This document shows positions 8,276 to 16,097 of a stretch of 64,000 nucleotides of DNA, piece by piece. The stretch covers positions 124,001 through 188,000 of the forward strand of contig JAFAGA010000032.1 of the NCBI GenBank assembly GCA_023423045.1. Direction: 5' to 3'. A program made the position numbers and the translations under genes. Under the pieces are notes generated by a model. It made no database searches and was not told the DNA's origin. It saw only the letters and a list, made by a program, of their open reading frames with translations. The stretch is from Bacillota bacterium (GTDB lineage: Bacteria; Bacillota; Clostridia; Lachnospirales; Lachnospiraceae). Every line of letters begins with the position of its first letter. The stretch's first letter is position 1.

Positions 8276-9964
8276 TTGAAAGAGAAAGAAAAGAACATAA
8301 CAAAATCAACTGAGTTGAAAGGTGTTAAAATTATTCCGCTGGGCGGATTGGAACAGATTGGTATGAATATTACCGCAATTGAATATGAGGACAGCATTAT
8401 TGTCATCGATTGCGGATTATCCTTCCCGGAGGATGAGATGCTGGGCATTGACCTGGTTATTCCGGATGTAACCTATCTGAAGGATAATATTGATAAGGTA
8501 AAGGGATTTGTCATTACTCACGGACATGAGGATCATATTGGTTCCCTTCCCTATATTTTGAAAGAAGTGAATGTTCCCATTTATGCAACCAGGCTTACCA
8601 CAGCAATTATTGAGAACAAGCTGAAGGAGCATAATTTATTAAAGAATACCAAAAGAAAAGTAATTAAGTACGGCCAGTCCATCAATCTGGGCTGCTTTCG
8701 TATTGAATTCATCAGAACAAACCATAGTATTGCCGATGCGGCGGCACTTGCCATCTTTACCCCTGCGGGGATCATCTTTCATTCGGGAGATTTCAAGGTG
8801 GATTTTACTCCGGTATTCGGAGAGCCTATCGATCTGCAGAGAATTGGTGAAATCGGCAAGAAGGGTGTACTGGCACTGTTATGTGACAGTACGAATGTGG
8901 AACGCCCCGGCTATACCATGTCGGAGAGCACCGTCGGCAAAACCTTTGACACCATATTTGCCGATTATGCAAAGCAGAGAATTATTGTTGCAACCTTCGC
9001 ATCCAATGTTGACCGGGTTCAGCAGGTAGTGAATGCGGCAGCAAAGTTTAATAGAAAAATTGTAATTGAAGGCCGCAGTATGGTCAATATCATAACAGTG
9101 GCCAGAGAATTGGGATATGTCAAGATGCCGGATAATATGCTGATTGATATTGAACAGATGAAGAACTATACCGATGATCAGCTGGTTATGATCACCACAG
9201 GAAGCCAGGGTGAGACCATGGCTGCCCTTCCAAGAATGGCCGCTTCCATCCACAAGAAGGTCACAATCAAACCGGGGGATGTTGTAATTCTCAGTTCAAC
9301 GCCAATTCCGGGCAATGAGAAAGCGGTGTCCAAGGTAATTAATGATCTGACCATGAAGGGTGCCAAGGTAATCTATCAGGATACTCACGTATCAGGTCAT
9401 GCCTGTCAGGAAGAGATTAAGCTGATGTACACCTTATTAAAACCCAAGTATGCGGTACCGGTTCACGGTGAATACAAGCATCTGGTGCGTCATGCGGAGC
9501 TGGCACAGTCCCTTGGGATCGCTAAGGAGAATATATTTGTCATATCCTCAGGTGATGTATTGACTCTAGCTGCAGAGCGGGGAGCAATTACCGGAGAAGT
9601 ACCGGCACAGGGCATCCTTGTGGATGGACTTGGTGTAGGAGATGTGGGCAATATCGTTCTTCGTGACCGGCAGCTGCTGTCGGAAAACGGATTGATTATC
9701 GTAGTAATATCCCTGGAGAAGTACAGCAATCAGGTGATGGCGGGTCCTGATATTGTTTCCCGAGGCTTTGTATATGTAAGAGAGTCCGAGAATCTCATGG
9801 AAGAAGCAAGAGATGTTGTTGAGAAGGCATTGGGTAAATGTCTGAGCAGGAACAATACGGACTGGGGTAAGATGAAGACGGAGATTAAGGATTCCCTCAG
9901 TGATTATATCTGGAAGAAGACGAAGCGAAATCCGATGATCCTTCCGATCATCATGGAGGTATAG
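8276..9964 (+). CDS. rnj: Ribonuclease J
   Basis: Metallo-beta-lactamase/beta-CASP nuclease of 562 residues, with 5'-3' exo- and endonuclease activity in mRNA decay and rRNA maturation. The zinc motif HGHEDH is at residues 82-87, with IFHSGDFKVD and a C-terminal VPVHGEYKHLVRHAEL. It starts at a TTG codon, 7 nt after GGAGGTG; no ATG is well placed, and the family N-terminal sequence (KIIPLGGLEQIGMN) begins shortly after. The C-terminal domain (about residues 450-562) is present, so it is full length. It stands between fur and the MltG-like gene. Confidence 0.93.
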   Translation: MKEKEKNITKSTELKGVKIIPLGGLEQIGMNITAIEYEDSIIVIDCGLSFPEDEMLGIDLVIPDVTYLKDNIDKVKGFVITHGHEDHIGSLPYILKEVNVPIYATRLTTAIIENKLKEHNLLKNTKRKVIKYGQSINLGCFRIEFIRTNHSIADAAALAIFTPAGIIFHSGDFKVDFTPVFGEPIDLQRIGEIGKKGVLALLCDSTNVERPGYTMSESTVGKTFDTIFADYAKQRIIVATFASNVDRVQQVVNAAAKFNRKIVIEGRSMVNIITVARELGYVKMPDNMLIDIEQMKNYTDDQLVMITTGSQGETMAALPRMAASIHKKVTIKPGDVVILSSTPIPGNEKAVSKVINDLTMKGAKVIYQDTHVSGHACQEEIKLMYTLLKPKYAVPVHGEYKHLVRHAELAQSLGIAKENIFVISSGDVLTLAAERGAITGEVPAQGILVDGLGVGDVGNIVLRDRQLLSENGLIIVVISLEKYSNQVMAGPDIVSRGFVYVRESENLMEEARDVVEKALGKCLSRNNTDWGKMKTEIKDSLSDYIWKKTKRNPMILPIIMEV

Positions 9965-10014
9965 TTACCGTTTTCAGGAATTCCGCAACACAATGAAGTA
10001 AGCGAGGTAAGAAC

Positions 10015-10503
10015 ATGGCGACAAGGTCCACAGCAGTTAAATTAACATTAAAGGTGACAAGCTTTATTGTTCGGTCATTGATGAATATTATTTTCTATAT
10101 CCTGGTGATCATTCTCATTATCAATGTCAGTAAAGCGGCCTTTGCCTTCACCTATCAGCTCTATGGACCAGATACGGTGGATAAAGCACCCGGCAGAGAG
10201 ATTATATTCCAGATCAGTAAGGGAGAATCCAAGATGGACATTGCTGCCAAGCTGGAGCATAATCATGCCGTGAAGGATAAGTATTCCTTCTACGTTAAGA
10301 CAAAGCTTCAGGAATATGTCATTATGCCGGGAACCTATGTAATCAGTTCAGCCATGACCTACGATGAAATATTAGATGTGATTACGGATTATTCTAACTC
10401 CATTGTCAAGGAAGAGGAAGAGGAGCCGGCCGGAGAGAATTCGGAAGATGGTGCCGGCGACGCCGATTCGGAGAAAGAGAAGAAGGACGATGCTGCAGAA
10501 TAA
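10015..10503 (+). CDS. MltG/YceG N-terminal-like membrane protein lacking the catalytic domain
   Basis: A 162-residue protein with one membrane segment (about residues 22-42, NIIFYILVIILIINV). It continues with IIFQISKGESKMDIAAKLEHN, KYSFYVKTKLQEYVIMPGTYVISSAMTYDEILDVI, which resembles the LysM-like subdomain of endolytic transglycosylase MltG, and ends in a Glu/Asp-rich tail. The MltG catalytic region, with its essential glutamate, is absent. The gene lies exactly where Bacillus has yrrL (mltG), directly before trmR and trhP. It may be a reduced MltG that regulates or binds, not cleaves; function unknown. Ribosome site GAGGTAAG precedes the ATG. Confidence 0.7.
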   Translation: MATRSTAVKLTLKVTSFIVRSLMNIIFYILVIILIINVSKAAFAFTYQLYGPDTVDKAPGREIIFQISKGESKMDIAAKLEHNHAVKDKYSFYVKTKLQEYVIMPGTYVISSAMTYDEILDVITDYSNSIVKEEEEEPAGENSEDGAGDADSEKEKKDDAAE

Positions 10504-10550
10504 CCAAGTTAGCCCGAATTCGCAGAATGATGGCAGAATAGGGGATTTAT

Positions 10551-11210
10551 ATGATTGTTAACGAAAGAATTACCGCCTATATCAACTCCCTGGAGACGGA
10601 ATTGCCCCAGGAGCTGGCCAAGTTGGAGAGGGACGCCCTTGAAAAGCATGTTCCGATTATTAAGAAGGAGACGCAGGGAGTTCTGAAATTTTTATTACAA
10701 TTGCAGCAACCAAAACGAATTCTGGAGGTCGGAACAGCCATTGGCTTTTCCGCCCTCTTTATGAGTGAATATACCGGAAGGGATTGCAAAATTACAACGA
10801 TTGAGAAGGTTGCCATGAGGCTGGTGGAAGCAGAGAAGAATCTGGCGGATCCCCGCTTTGGCGGGCATGATAAAATCACTTTGAGAAAGGGAGAAGCTCT
10901 TGAAGTATTGAGAGCTCTGGCAGAGGAGAAGGAGATCTATGATTTTATCTTTCTGGATGCGGCGAAAGCTCAGTATATGAGTTTTCTTCCGGAATTGATG
11001 AAGCTTTTGCCTGCCAGGGGAATGCTGGTAACGGATAATGTTCTCCAGGACGGTACTGTAATCAATTCAAGATATAGTATTACAAGAAGGGACCGCACCA
11101 TTCATTCCAGAATGAGGGAGTATTTATATACCATCACCCATATGGAGGAGTTGGATACGGTGATTTTACCGGTTGGGGACGGAATTGCGCTGAGCCATCG
11201 TTTAATGTAA
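10551..11210 (+). CDS. trmR: tRNA 5-hydroxyuridine methyltransferase TrmR (O-methyltransferase)
   Basis: SAM-dependent O-methyltransferase of 219 residues. The SAM motif is ILEVGTAIGFSALFMS, with the metal-binding FIFLDAAKAQY and LVTDNVLQDG of class I O-methyltransferases. In Bacillus, YrrM/TrmR methylates 5-hydroxyuridine at tRNA position 34 to 5-methoxyuridine, and the hydroxylation needs TrhP (YrrN/YrrO). Here a TrhP-type gene follows, which supports the specific call over a generic catechol methyltransferase. An upstream GGGGA ribosome site fits the start. Confidence 0.85.
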   Translation: MIVNERITAYINSLETELPQELAKLERDALEKHVPIIKKETQGVLKFLLQLQQPKRILEVGTAIGFSALFMSEYTGRDCKITTIEKVAMRLVEAEKNLADPRFGGHDKITLRKGEALEVLRALAEEKEIYDFIFLDAAKAQYMSFLPELMKLLPARGMLVTDNVLQDGTVINSRYSITRRDRTIHSRMREYLYTITHMEELDTVILPVGDGIALSHRLM

Positions 11211-11256
11211 GATTGGCTTTTGCCGGCAGGATGAAACAGAGATGAAAAGGCGGCTG

Positions 11257-11302
11257 AAGCGGTGGGTTAAGGTTAGCGAATGCTAACGTCCGACCGCTTT
11301 TA
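11257..11302 (+). terminator. Hairpin between trmR and trhP
   Basis: AAGCGGT pairs with ACCGCTT and, inside, GGTTAGC with GCTAACG around a GAAT loop, followed by four T. It may end or attenuate transcription before trhP. Confidence 0.5.
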
Positions 11303-11332
11303 TGACCTTGTCAGATGGGAGGATTTGGATTG

Positions 11333-12571
11333 ATGGAATATATTGGAAAACCGGAGCTTTTAATTCCGGCAGGTAATTTGGAAACATTGAGAACCGCGGT
11401 TGTCTATGGAGCTGATGCGATTTATATCGGCGGAGATATGTACGGACTTCGGGCAAAGGCCAAGAACTTTTCCATGGAGGATATGAGGGAAGGGATTGCT
11501 TTTGCTCATTCCTACGGTAAAAAAGTCTATGTAACTGCCAATATAACGGCGCATAATCAGGATATGGAGGGAATAAGAGCCTATTTCAGGGAGCTGCGCG
11601 CTTTCGGCAAGGACTGTCCGGATGCTTTGATTATCTCCGATCCGGGTGTGTTCTCCATCGCGCAGGAGGAAATGCCGGACACCCAGCTGCATATCAGTAC
11701 TCAGGCCAATAGCACCAATTACGAGACCTATCGGTTTTGGAACAAGCTTGGTGCAACCCGGGTTGTGTCCGCAAGAGAATTATCCCTGAAGGAGTTGGTT
11801 GAGCTTCGTTCCAAGATCCCGGCGGAAATGGAGATTGAAACCTTTGTCCATGGTGCGATGTGCATTGCCTATTCCGGTCGGTGCCTGTTGAGCAATTATT
11901 TTACCGGAAGAGATGCCAATCTGGGAGCTTGCACCCATTCTTGCCGCTGGAAGTATCATATCGTGGAGGAGACCCGGCCAGGGGAATACCTTCCCATAGA
12001 GGAAAATGAGCGAGGAACCTATATCTTTAATTCCAAGGACCTGTGTATGATTGAATACATTCCCGAGCTTGTAAAGGCGGGAATCAATAGCTTTAAGATA
12101 GAGGGTCGGATGAAGACGGCGTTGTATGTAGCAACCGTAGCAAGAACCTATCGTAAGGCTATCGATGATTTCTTTGAAGACCCTCAGCTATATGAGAAGA
12201 ATAAGGCGCAGTATATGGAAGAAATAAAAAAAGGTGTCAACCGCCAGTTCACGACGGGCTTCTTTTTCCATAAGCCGACCCATGAAGAGCAGATCTATGA
12301 CCATAATACCTATGAAAAGGCATATACCTACCTGGGAACCATCTCCGGGGAGAGAGACGGCCTCTATGAGCTGGAGCAGAAGAACAAATTCAGTGTCGGA
12401 GAAAGTGTTGAAATCATAAAGCCGGGCGGGGATACCATCACGGCACTTGTCAAATCCATTCAAAATTCAGAGGGAGAGGCTATGGAAAGCTGTCCTCATC
12501 CCCAGCAGATCATCTATGTGGATTTTGGTGTCAAGCTGGAATGCTATGATATTATCCGAAGGAAGGAATAG
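11333..12571 (+). CDS. trhP: U32 family protein TrhP (tRNA 5-hydroxylation)
   Basis: A 412-residue member of peptidase family U32, whose tRNA branch (TrhP, RlhA) uses prephenate and an iron-sulfur centre to hydroxylate U34. It opens with PELLIPAGNLETLRTAVVYGADAIY and has the U32 signature around FVHGAMCIAYSGRC, GACTHSCRW, whose cysteines are candidate cluster ligands. A C-terminal beta-domain follows (about 330-412). It starts at 11333, 9 nt after GGGAGGA; an ATG at 11315 precedes that site. The neighbour trmR would methylate its product, so the two genes make 5-methoxyuridine. Confidence 0.87.
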   Translation: MEYIGKPELLIPAGNLETLRTAVVYGADAIYIGGDMYGLRAKAKNFSMEDMREGIAFAHSYGKKVYVTANITAHNQDMEGIRAYFRELRAFGKDCPDALIISDPGVFSIAQEEMPDTQLHISTQANSTNYETYRFWNKLGATRVVSARELSLKELVELRSKIPAEMEIETFVHGAMCIAYSGRCLLSNYFTGRDANLGACTHSCRWKYHIVEETRPGEYLPIEENERGTYIFNSKDLCMIEYIPELVKAGINSFKIEGRMKTALYVATVARTYRKAIDDFFEDPQLYEKNKAQYMEEIKKGVNRQFTTGFFFHKPTHEEQIYDHNTYEKAYTYLGTISGERDGLYELEQKNKFSVGESVEIIKPGGDTITALVKSIQNSEGEAMESCPHPQQIIYVDFGVKLECYDIIRRKE

Positions 12572-12624
12572 AAAGTCTCAGATTTGCAAGGTTTCCAGCT
12601 TAAAGGGATTTCAAGGAGAAAATT

Positions 12625-13218
12625 ATGTATCAGAAGATAGATTTTAGTAATAAACCGATTATTGAGGGAAAGAAGGTTGTTTTGAGACCTTTTACAGAAA
12701 ATGATTGGGAAGAAATGATTAGAATTCTGGATGATCCGGAATTAAAAAGGCTGACTGGTTCCGCATCCAATGATGAGGAAGCAAATGCTGCTGACAGTCC
12801 TGAGGAAATTGAACGGACAAAACAGTGGTATTTAAGCCGTAATGCGCAGACCGACCGGTTGGATTTGGCTATTGTGGATATAGAAACCGGATTGGTAGTG
12901 GGTGAAACAGTCTTTAATGATTATGAGGAAGAAACCGGGAATGTGAATTTTCGAATCCTCATAGGCCAGAACGGACGTAACAAAGGTCTTGGCTCGGAGG
13001 CTGTAAGCTTGTTTATCGGGTACGGAATGACAAAGCTCCAGCTCCACAAAATAGGATTGGAGGTATACAGCTTTAACCCCAGGGCTGAGAGAGTATACCA
13101 GAAAGCCGGTTTTGTGCTGGAGGGGGTAAAGCGTGAGGATTTCATATATAATGGAGAATATATAGATACTAAGGTTTATGGAATGTTAAAGGCGGATTAT
13201 TTGGCGGCGGTATCCTGA
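12625..13218 (+). CDS. GNAT-family acetyltransferase (RimJ/RimL type)
   Basis: A 197-residue GNAT protein. VVLRPFTENDWEEMIRILDDPEL is the typical RimJ/L-type opening. The acetyl-CoA loop region reads GQNGRNKGLGSEAV, followed by YGMTKLQLHKIGLEVYSFNPRAERVYQKAGFVLEG. Such proteins acetylate ribosomal-protein N-termini, aminoglycosides or small molecules; the substrate cannot be told here. Ribosome site AAGGAGA lies 7 nt before the ATG. Confidence 0.85.
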   Translation: MYQKIDFSNKPIIEGKKVVLRPFTENDWEEMIRILDDPELKRLTGSASNDEEANAADSPEEIERTKQWYLSRNAQTDRLDLAIVDIETGLVVGETVFNDYEEETGNVNFRILIGQNGRNKGLGSEAVSLFIGYGMTKLQLHKIGLEVYSFNPRAERVYQKAGFVLEGVKREDFIYNGEYIDTKVYGMLKADYLAAVS

Positions 13219-13259
13219 TATATTTTTGCAAAATAGGAACCTCCTGGTATTTCATAGCG

Positions 13260-13297
13260 TCTAATGAATGAAACACAACATATAATTTTCATTAGAA
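13260..13297 (+). promoter_or_regulatory. Inverted repeat just before the ribosome site
   Basis: TCTAATGAA (13260-13268) and TTCATTAGA (13288-13296) are perfectly complementary. The second arm runs into the AGAAGGAGA ribosome site of the next gene, so the hairpin could limit its translation, or the palindrome could be an operator. Confidence 0.4.
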
Positions 13298-13309
13298 GGA
13301 GAGAATTCT

Positions 13310-14836
13310 ATGAAAAAAATAAAAGCGCTAATTGTTTTAGTCATTATTATGACTATTTTCACAAGTATGCCAGTTTCTGCGGCTGGTAAGAGAACCCCAC
13401 ATAATAAAGTAACGGGCAAGACACCAAAGATCACAGTAACTGTAAACAATAAAAAAGTTAAGTATGATGTTTCGCCCTATCTTTTAAAAGATGAAGTCAT
13501 GATACCTCTAAAGCAAACCGCAGAGGCTTTGGGTGGAAAGGTAACATGGAATAAAAATACAAAGACGGCCTGGCTAAGTATTGATATGATGAAGTTAGAG
13601 CTAGTTGTAGGAAAAAGTGAATTATATATATATCGTGACGCAGACTTTACAGGTAAACCAGAAACCGTAAAATTACAGGCACCTATTAAAAGAGTCCGCG
13701 GAAGTGTTTGCGTTCCTGGGAAAATTGTTTTTGAAAGTATAGGAGCAAAGGTTTCCTGGGACAGTAAGAAAAAGGCATTAGCAATAACAAGAAATAATAC
13801 ACAAGGAAAAGACATTACGTATACCGAGATAACAAAGGAAGCAATTTCTAAGAATAAAACCGTCTTAAATTGGTATAATGCAAATTATAAAAAGGCAGGA
13901 GTATCCTTTAAAAAAAGCAATAACACAATCTATGTTCTTATTGCAGCAGGAAAGAAGCCAACCGGTGGATATACCATGGGCGTCGATAAGATAACCTATG
14001 AAGCTTCTAAGAAAGCCTTTGTCCTTGCGTATGTAAAAGCGCCATCTTCCGATATGATGGTTACCCAGGCAGAGACCTACCCTCATATCCTGATAAAGCT
14101 GGATGGAAAAAGTGTTAAGAATGTGAGCGGAGAAGTTAAGGAAATAAAAGCCGGATCCCTGCCAACAGATATTGCTTATGATGAAATTACCGTTGACAGC
14201 ATTAAAAATAGCAGTGCTCTAATGAAATGGTATGATTCAAACAATCAAAAAATGGGAATTCATTATATGAGAGAAGGAAAGTATATCTATGCTCTTATCG
14301 CCGGGGGAGAAAGGCCAACAGGAGGCTTTGGCATATCCATTGATAAAATATACTACAGCACTTCTGAAATAGTAAGTATTAATGCTACAGTAACACCTCC
14401 CGGAGATAATGTAAGAGTTATGATGGTAATCACTTACCCTTCCAAGCTAATACGAATTCAGTCCGATACCATCAAATACATTATCGGCGAAGTGAAAAAT
14501 GCGGATAATTCCAAGGAAAAATGGCCACTCATTGATGCGGCGAAAGTGTCTAAAATAGAATTATTAACCCTGGATCAGGTTAAACTCAGGGATATTACCT
14601 GTAAAGAAAAAGAAGCAATCTTACAAGCATTCAATGAAGCAACCATAGACCCGAATTTCTATATAGAAATGATCACAGGGAATATCTTAAGAGTAATAAC
14701 TACCGATGGATATACCATTACCTTTACCAGTTATGGTTCCGAAACCAATGTAATTGCAAATATTGCATGGAATACTGATGTTAGAACCTTCCATCTTGTG
14801 GCACCGGCGATCGCTAAGCTATTGCTGCAGAAATAG
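13310..14836 (+). CDS. Exported protein with stalk domain and two PrcB-like repeats
   Basis: A 508-residue protein with a signal peptide (MKKIKALIVLVIIMTIFTSM, cleavage after VSA-A). Residues about 35-165 match the copper amine oxidase N-terminal-like stalk domain (VMIPLKQTAEALGGKVTWN, SVCVPGKIVFESIGAKVSW). Two repeats follow, each with a GGxxPTGG(Y/F)-type core (KKPTGGYTMGVDKI; ERPTGGFGISIDKI). These resemble the C-terminal domain of PrcB, a subunit of the Treponema PrtP (dentilisin) protease complex. The last 100 residues are unassigned. The gene is more A-rich than its neighbours, stands alone, and has ribosome site AGAAGGAGA. Confidence 0.7.
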   Translation: MKKIKALIVLVIIMTIFTSMPVSAAGKRTPHNKVTGKTPKITVTVNNKKVKYDVSPYLLKDEVMIPLKQTAEALGGKVTWNKNTKTAWLSIDMMKLELVVGKSELYIYRDADFTGKPETVKLQAPIKRVRGSVCVPGKIVFESIGAKVSWDSKKKALAITRNNTQGKDITYTEITKEAISKNKTVLNWYNANYKKAGVSFKKSNNTIYVLIAAGKKPTGGYTMGVDKITYEASKKAFVLAYVKAPSSDMMVTQAETYPHILIKLDGKSVKNVSGEVKEIKAGSLPTDIAYDEITVDSIKNSSALMKWYDSNNQKMGIHYMREGKYIYALIAGGERPTGGFGISIDKIYYSTSEIVSINATVTPPGDNVRVMMVITYPSKLIRIQSDTIKYIIGEVKNADNSKEKWPLIDAAKVSKIELLTLDQVKLRDITCKEKEAILQAFNEATIDPNFYIEMITGNILRVITTDGYTITFTSYGSETNVIANIAWNTDVRTFHLVAPAIAKLLLQK

Positions 14837-14954
14837 AGCTATGATTAATTAGAAGCAGCCTTATCGTCCGTACGGCAGGTTCATTCGATGGTGGAAGTTG
14901 TCTGTTTTCAAAGAAAAAAGTAAGTCCTTCTGTCCTTTTTTAATAGGGATAGGC

Positions 14955-14982
14955 ACTTTATGTCAATAATGCGCATAGATTA
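14955..14982 (+). promoter_or_regulatory. Sigma-K-like promoter before sigK
   Basis: AC at 14955-14956 (context CACT), a 17-nt spacer, then CATAGATTA at 14974-14982. This fits the remembered sigma-K pattern AC-N16/17-CATAnnnTA. Sigma-K autoregulation is known in Bacillus. Confidence 0.45.
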
Positions 14983-15018
14983 TAAATGAATCATTGAGCA
15001 TTGAGGGTGCTTATCTTC

Positions 15019-15642
15019 GTGAAGTCATTTCCAAAGCCACTAAGCACCAAAGAAGAAGCTGATTATCTAAAGCTCTGCAAAGAAGGCGATAAGGCTGCAA
15101 GAGATAAACTGATTGAGCATAATCTCAGGTTAGTTGCTCATATTGTAAAGAAATACAATATGATAGATAAAGAGACGGATGATTTGATTTCCATAGGAAC
15201 CATCGGCCTGATCAAGGCCATTGATACCTTCGATGAAGAAAAGGGGATCCGCCTGGCGACCTATGCCTCCCGGTGTATCGACAACGAGCTCTTAATGATG
15301 CTTCGAAGCGGTAAGCGTTTGTCCAAAGAAGTGTATCTGTATGATCCCATCGGATCGGACAGAGAGGGCAATGAAATAAATTTGTTGGATATTATTGAGG
15401 AAGCAGAAATTGATATTGTTGAAAATATTGTGCTCGAGGACGATATAAAAAAACTGTATCATATCATCGGTAAGGTGTTAACGGATAGAGAACGTGAAAT
15501 TATCTGCTTGCGGTACGGATTAAGCAATCATAGGGAAGTAACCCAGCGTGAGATTGCCGGTAAGCTGGGAATCTCAAGAAGCTATGTGAGCCGAATTGAG
15601 AAAAAAGCGCTAAAGAAATTGCGAGAATGCTTTGAGCAATAG
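15019..15642 (+). CDS. sigK: Sporulation sigma factor SigK, without pro-sequence
   Basis: Late mother-cell sigma factor of 207 residues. KSFPKPLS near the start aligns with the NAFPQPLS of mature Bacillus SigK. IEHNLRLVAHIVKKY, DLISIGTIGLIKAIDTF and YDPIGSDREGNEINLLDII are typical SigK rather than SigE, and region 4.2 reads TQREIAGKLGISRSYVSRIEKKAL. The 20-residue inhibitory pro-sequence of Bacillus SigK is missing: the frame closes with TGA at 14995, and starts are possible only at TTG 15001 or GTG 15019. GTG 15019 has GAGGG at a suitable distance and is preferred. The gene is not split by a skin element. It implies a spore-former. Its 3' end is part of a 54-bp tandem repeat. Confidence 0.9.
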   Translation: MKSFPKPLSTKEEADYLKLCKEGDKAARDKLIEHNLRLVAHIVKKYNMIDKETDDLISIGTIGLIKAIDTFDEEKGIRLATYASRCIDNELLMMLRSGKRLSKEVYLYDPIGSDREGNEINLLDIIEEAEIDIVENIVLEDDIKKLYHIIGKVLTDREREIICLRYGLSNHREVTQREIAGKLGISRSYVSRIEKKALKKLRECFEQ

Positions 15643-15798
15643 AAAATCTGGAGAGCAATTTCTTTGAGAAACTTGCGAGAATGCTTTGAGCAATAGAAAA
15701 TCTGGAGAGCAATTTCTTTGAAAAACTTGCGAGAATGCTTTGAGCGATAGAAAACCTGGGGTGCAATCTCTTTGAGAAAGTTGCGGGAGTGCTTTGAG
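15612..15798 (+). repeat. 54-bp tandem repeat, about 3.4 copies, overlapping the sigK 3' end
   Basis: TTGCGAGAATGCTTTGAG recurs at 15619, 15673 and 15727, and in diverged form at 15781, an exact period of 54 nt. The first copy is the coding end of sigK (codons for LRECFEQ and the TAG stop), so each later copy repeats the last codons and the stop. The final copy has drifted most. The period is a multiple of three, which makes long open frames on the minus strand that are not genes. The 15643-16097 gap also holds the terminator, promoter and hairpin RNA listed separately. Confidence 0.95.
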
Positions 15799-15853
15799 CA
15801 ACGAACATATGGCGGAAATGTCTTTTATACAGAAGACGGGTTCCTCAGCATCA

Positions 15854-15894
15854 TGCGGCTATAGTTCCATACTAGGACTATAGCCGCAGTTTTA
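15854..15894 (+). terminator. Intrinsic terminator after sigK
   Basis: TGCGGCTATAGT pairs perfectly with ACTATAGCCGCA around a short loop, followed by GTTTTA. It lies after the tandem repeats. Confidence 0.75.
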
Positions 15895-15939
15895 TGGGCT
15901 GAATTCTTTACCCTTTTGGCGTTCAAATCATAATATCCA

Positions 15940-15968
15940 TTGACACAATGGGGTTTACAAATTATAAT
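15940..15968 (+). promoter_or_regulatory. Full-consensus sigma-A promoter
   Basis: TTGACA (15940-15945), a 17-nt spacer, TATAAT (15963-15968). Both hexamers match the consensus completely. Transcription would begin near 15975, at the foot of the hairpin RNA and 120 nt before the second cysteine desulfurase. Confidence 0.85.
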
Positions 15969-15974
15969 ATTGAC

Positions 15975-16062
15975 GGTATGTTAAGCCCCTGCAGGACATA
16001 TTTCATACTGAGACCGGAATTTCACCGGTGTCAAGATAATGGAATGGCTTTGCAGGGGTTAA
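15975..16062 (+). ncRNA. Candidate structured RNA or leader, one long interrupted hairpin
   Basis: Three nested helices can be drawn: TTAAGCCCCTGCA (15981-15993) with TGCAGGGGTTAA (16051-16062, one bulge); ATTTCAT (16000-16006) with ATGGAAT (16039-16045); and ACCGG (16013-16017) with CCGGT (16025-16029). A full-consensus promoter starts just upstream. No T run follows, so it may be the 5' leader of the desulfurase-TtcA operon or a separate small RNA. It does not match SRP RNA, T-box or any riboswitch consensus I can recall. Confidence 0.5.
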
Positions 16063-16097
16063 TTGTGATAAATACAGAATTTAGATAGGGGTGTCAT

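Noticed and set aside
15612..15798. Possible CRISPR array
   Set aside because: The whole 54-bp unit is repeated without unique spacers, and no cas gene is near.
15500..15808. Minus-strand open frames with repeated RFSIAQSILASFSKKL units
   Set aside because: They are the reverse reading of the 54-bp tandem repeat and the sigK end; the period is a multiple of three, which keeps frames open. No ribosome site is present.
15975..16062. SRP (4.5S) RNA
   Set aside because: The hairpin lacks the conserved GGAA tetraloop and the AGCAG side of the symmetric loop.
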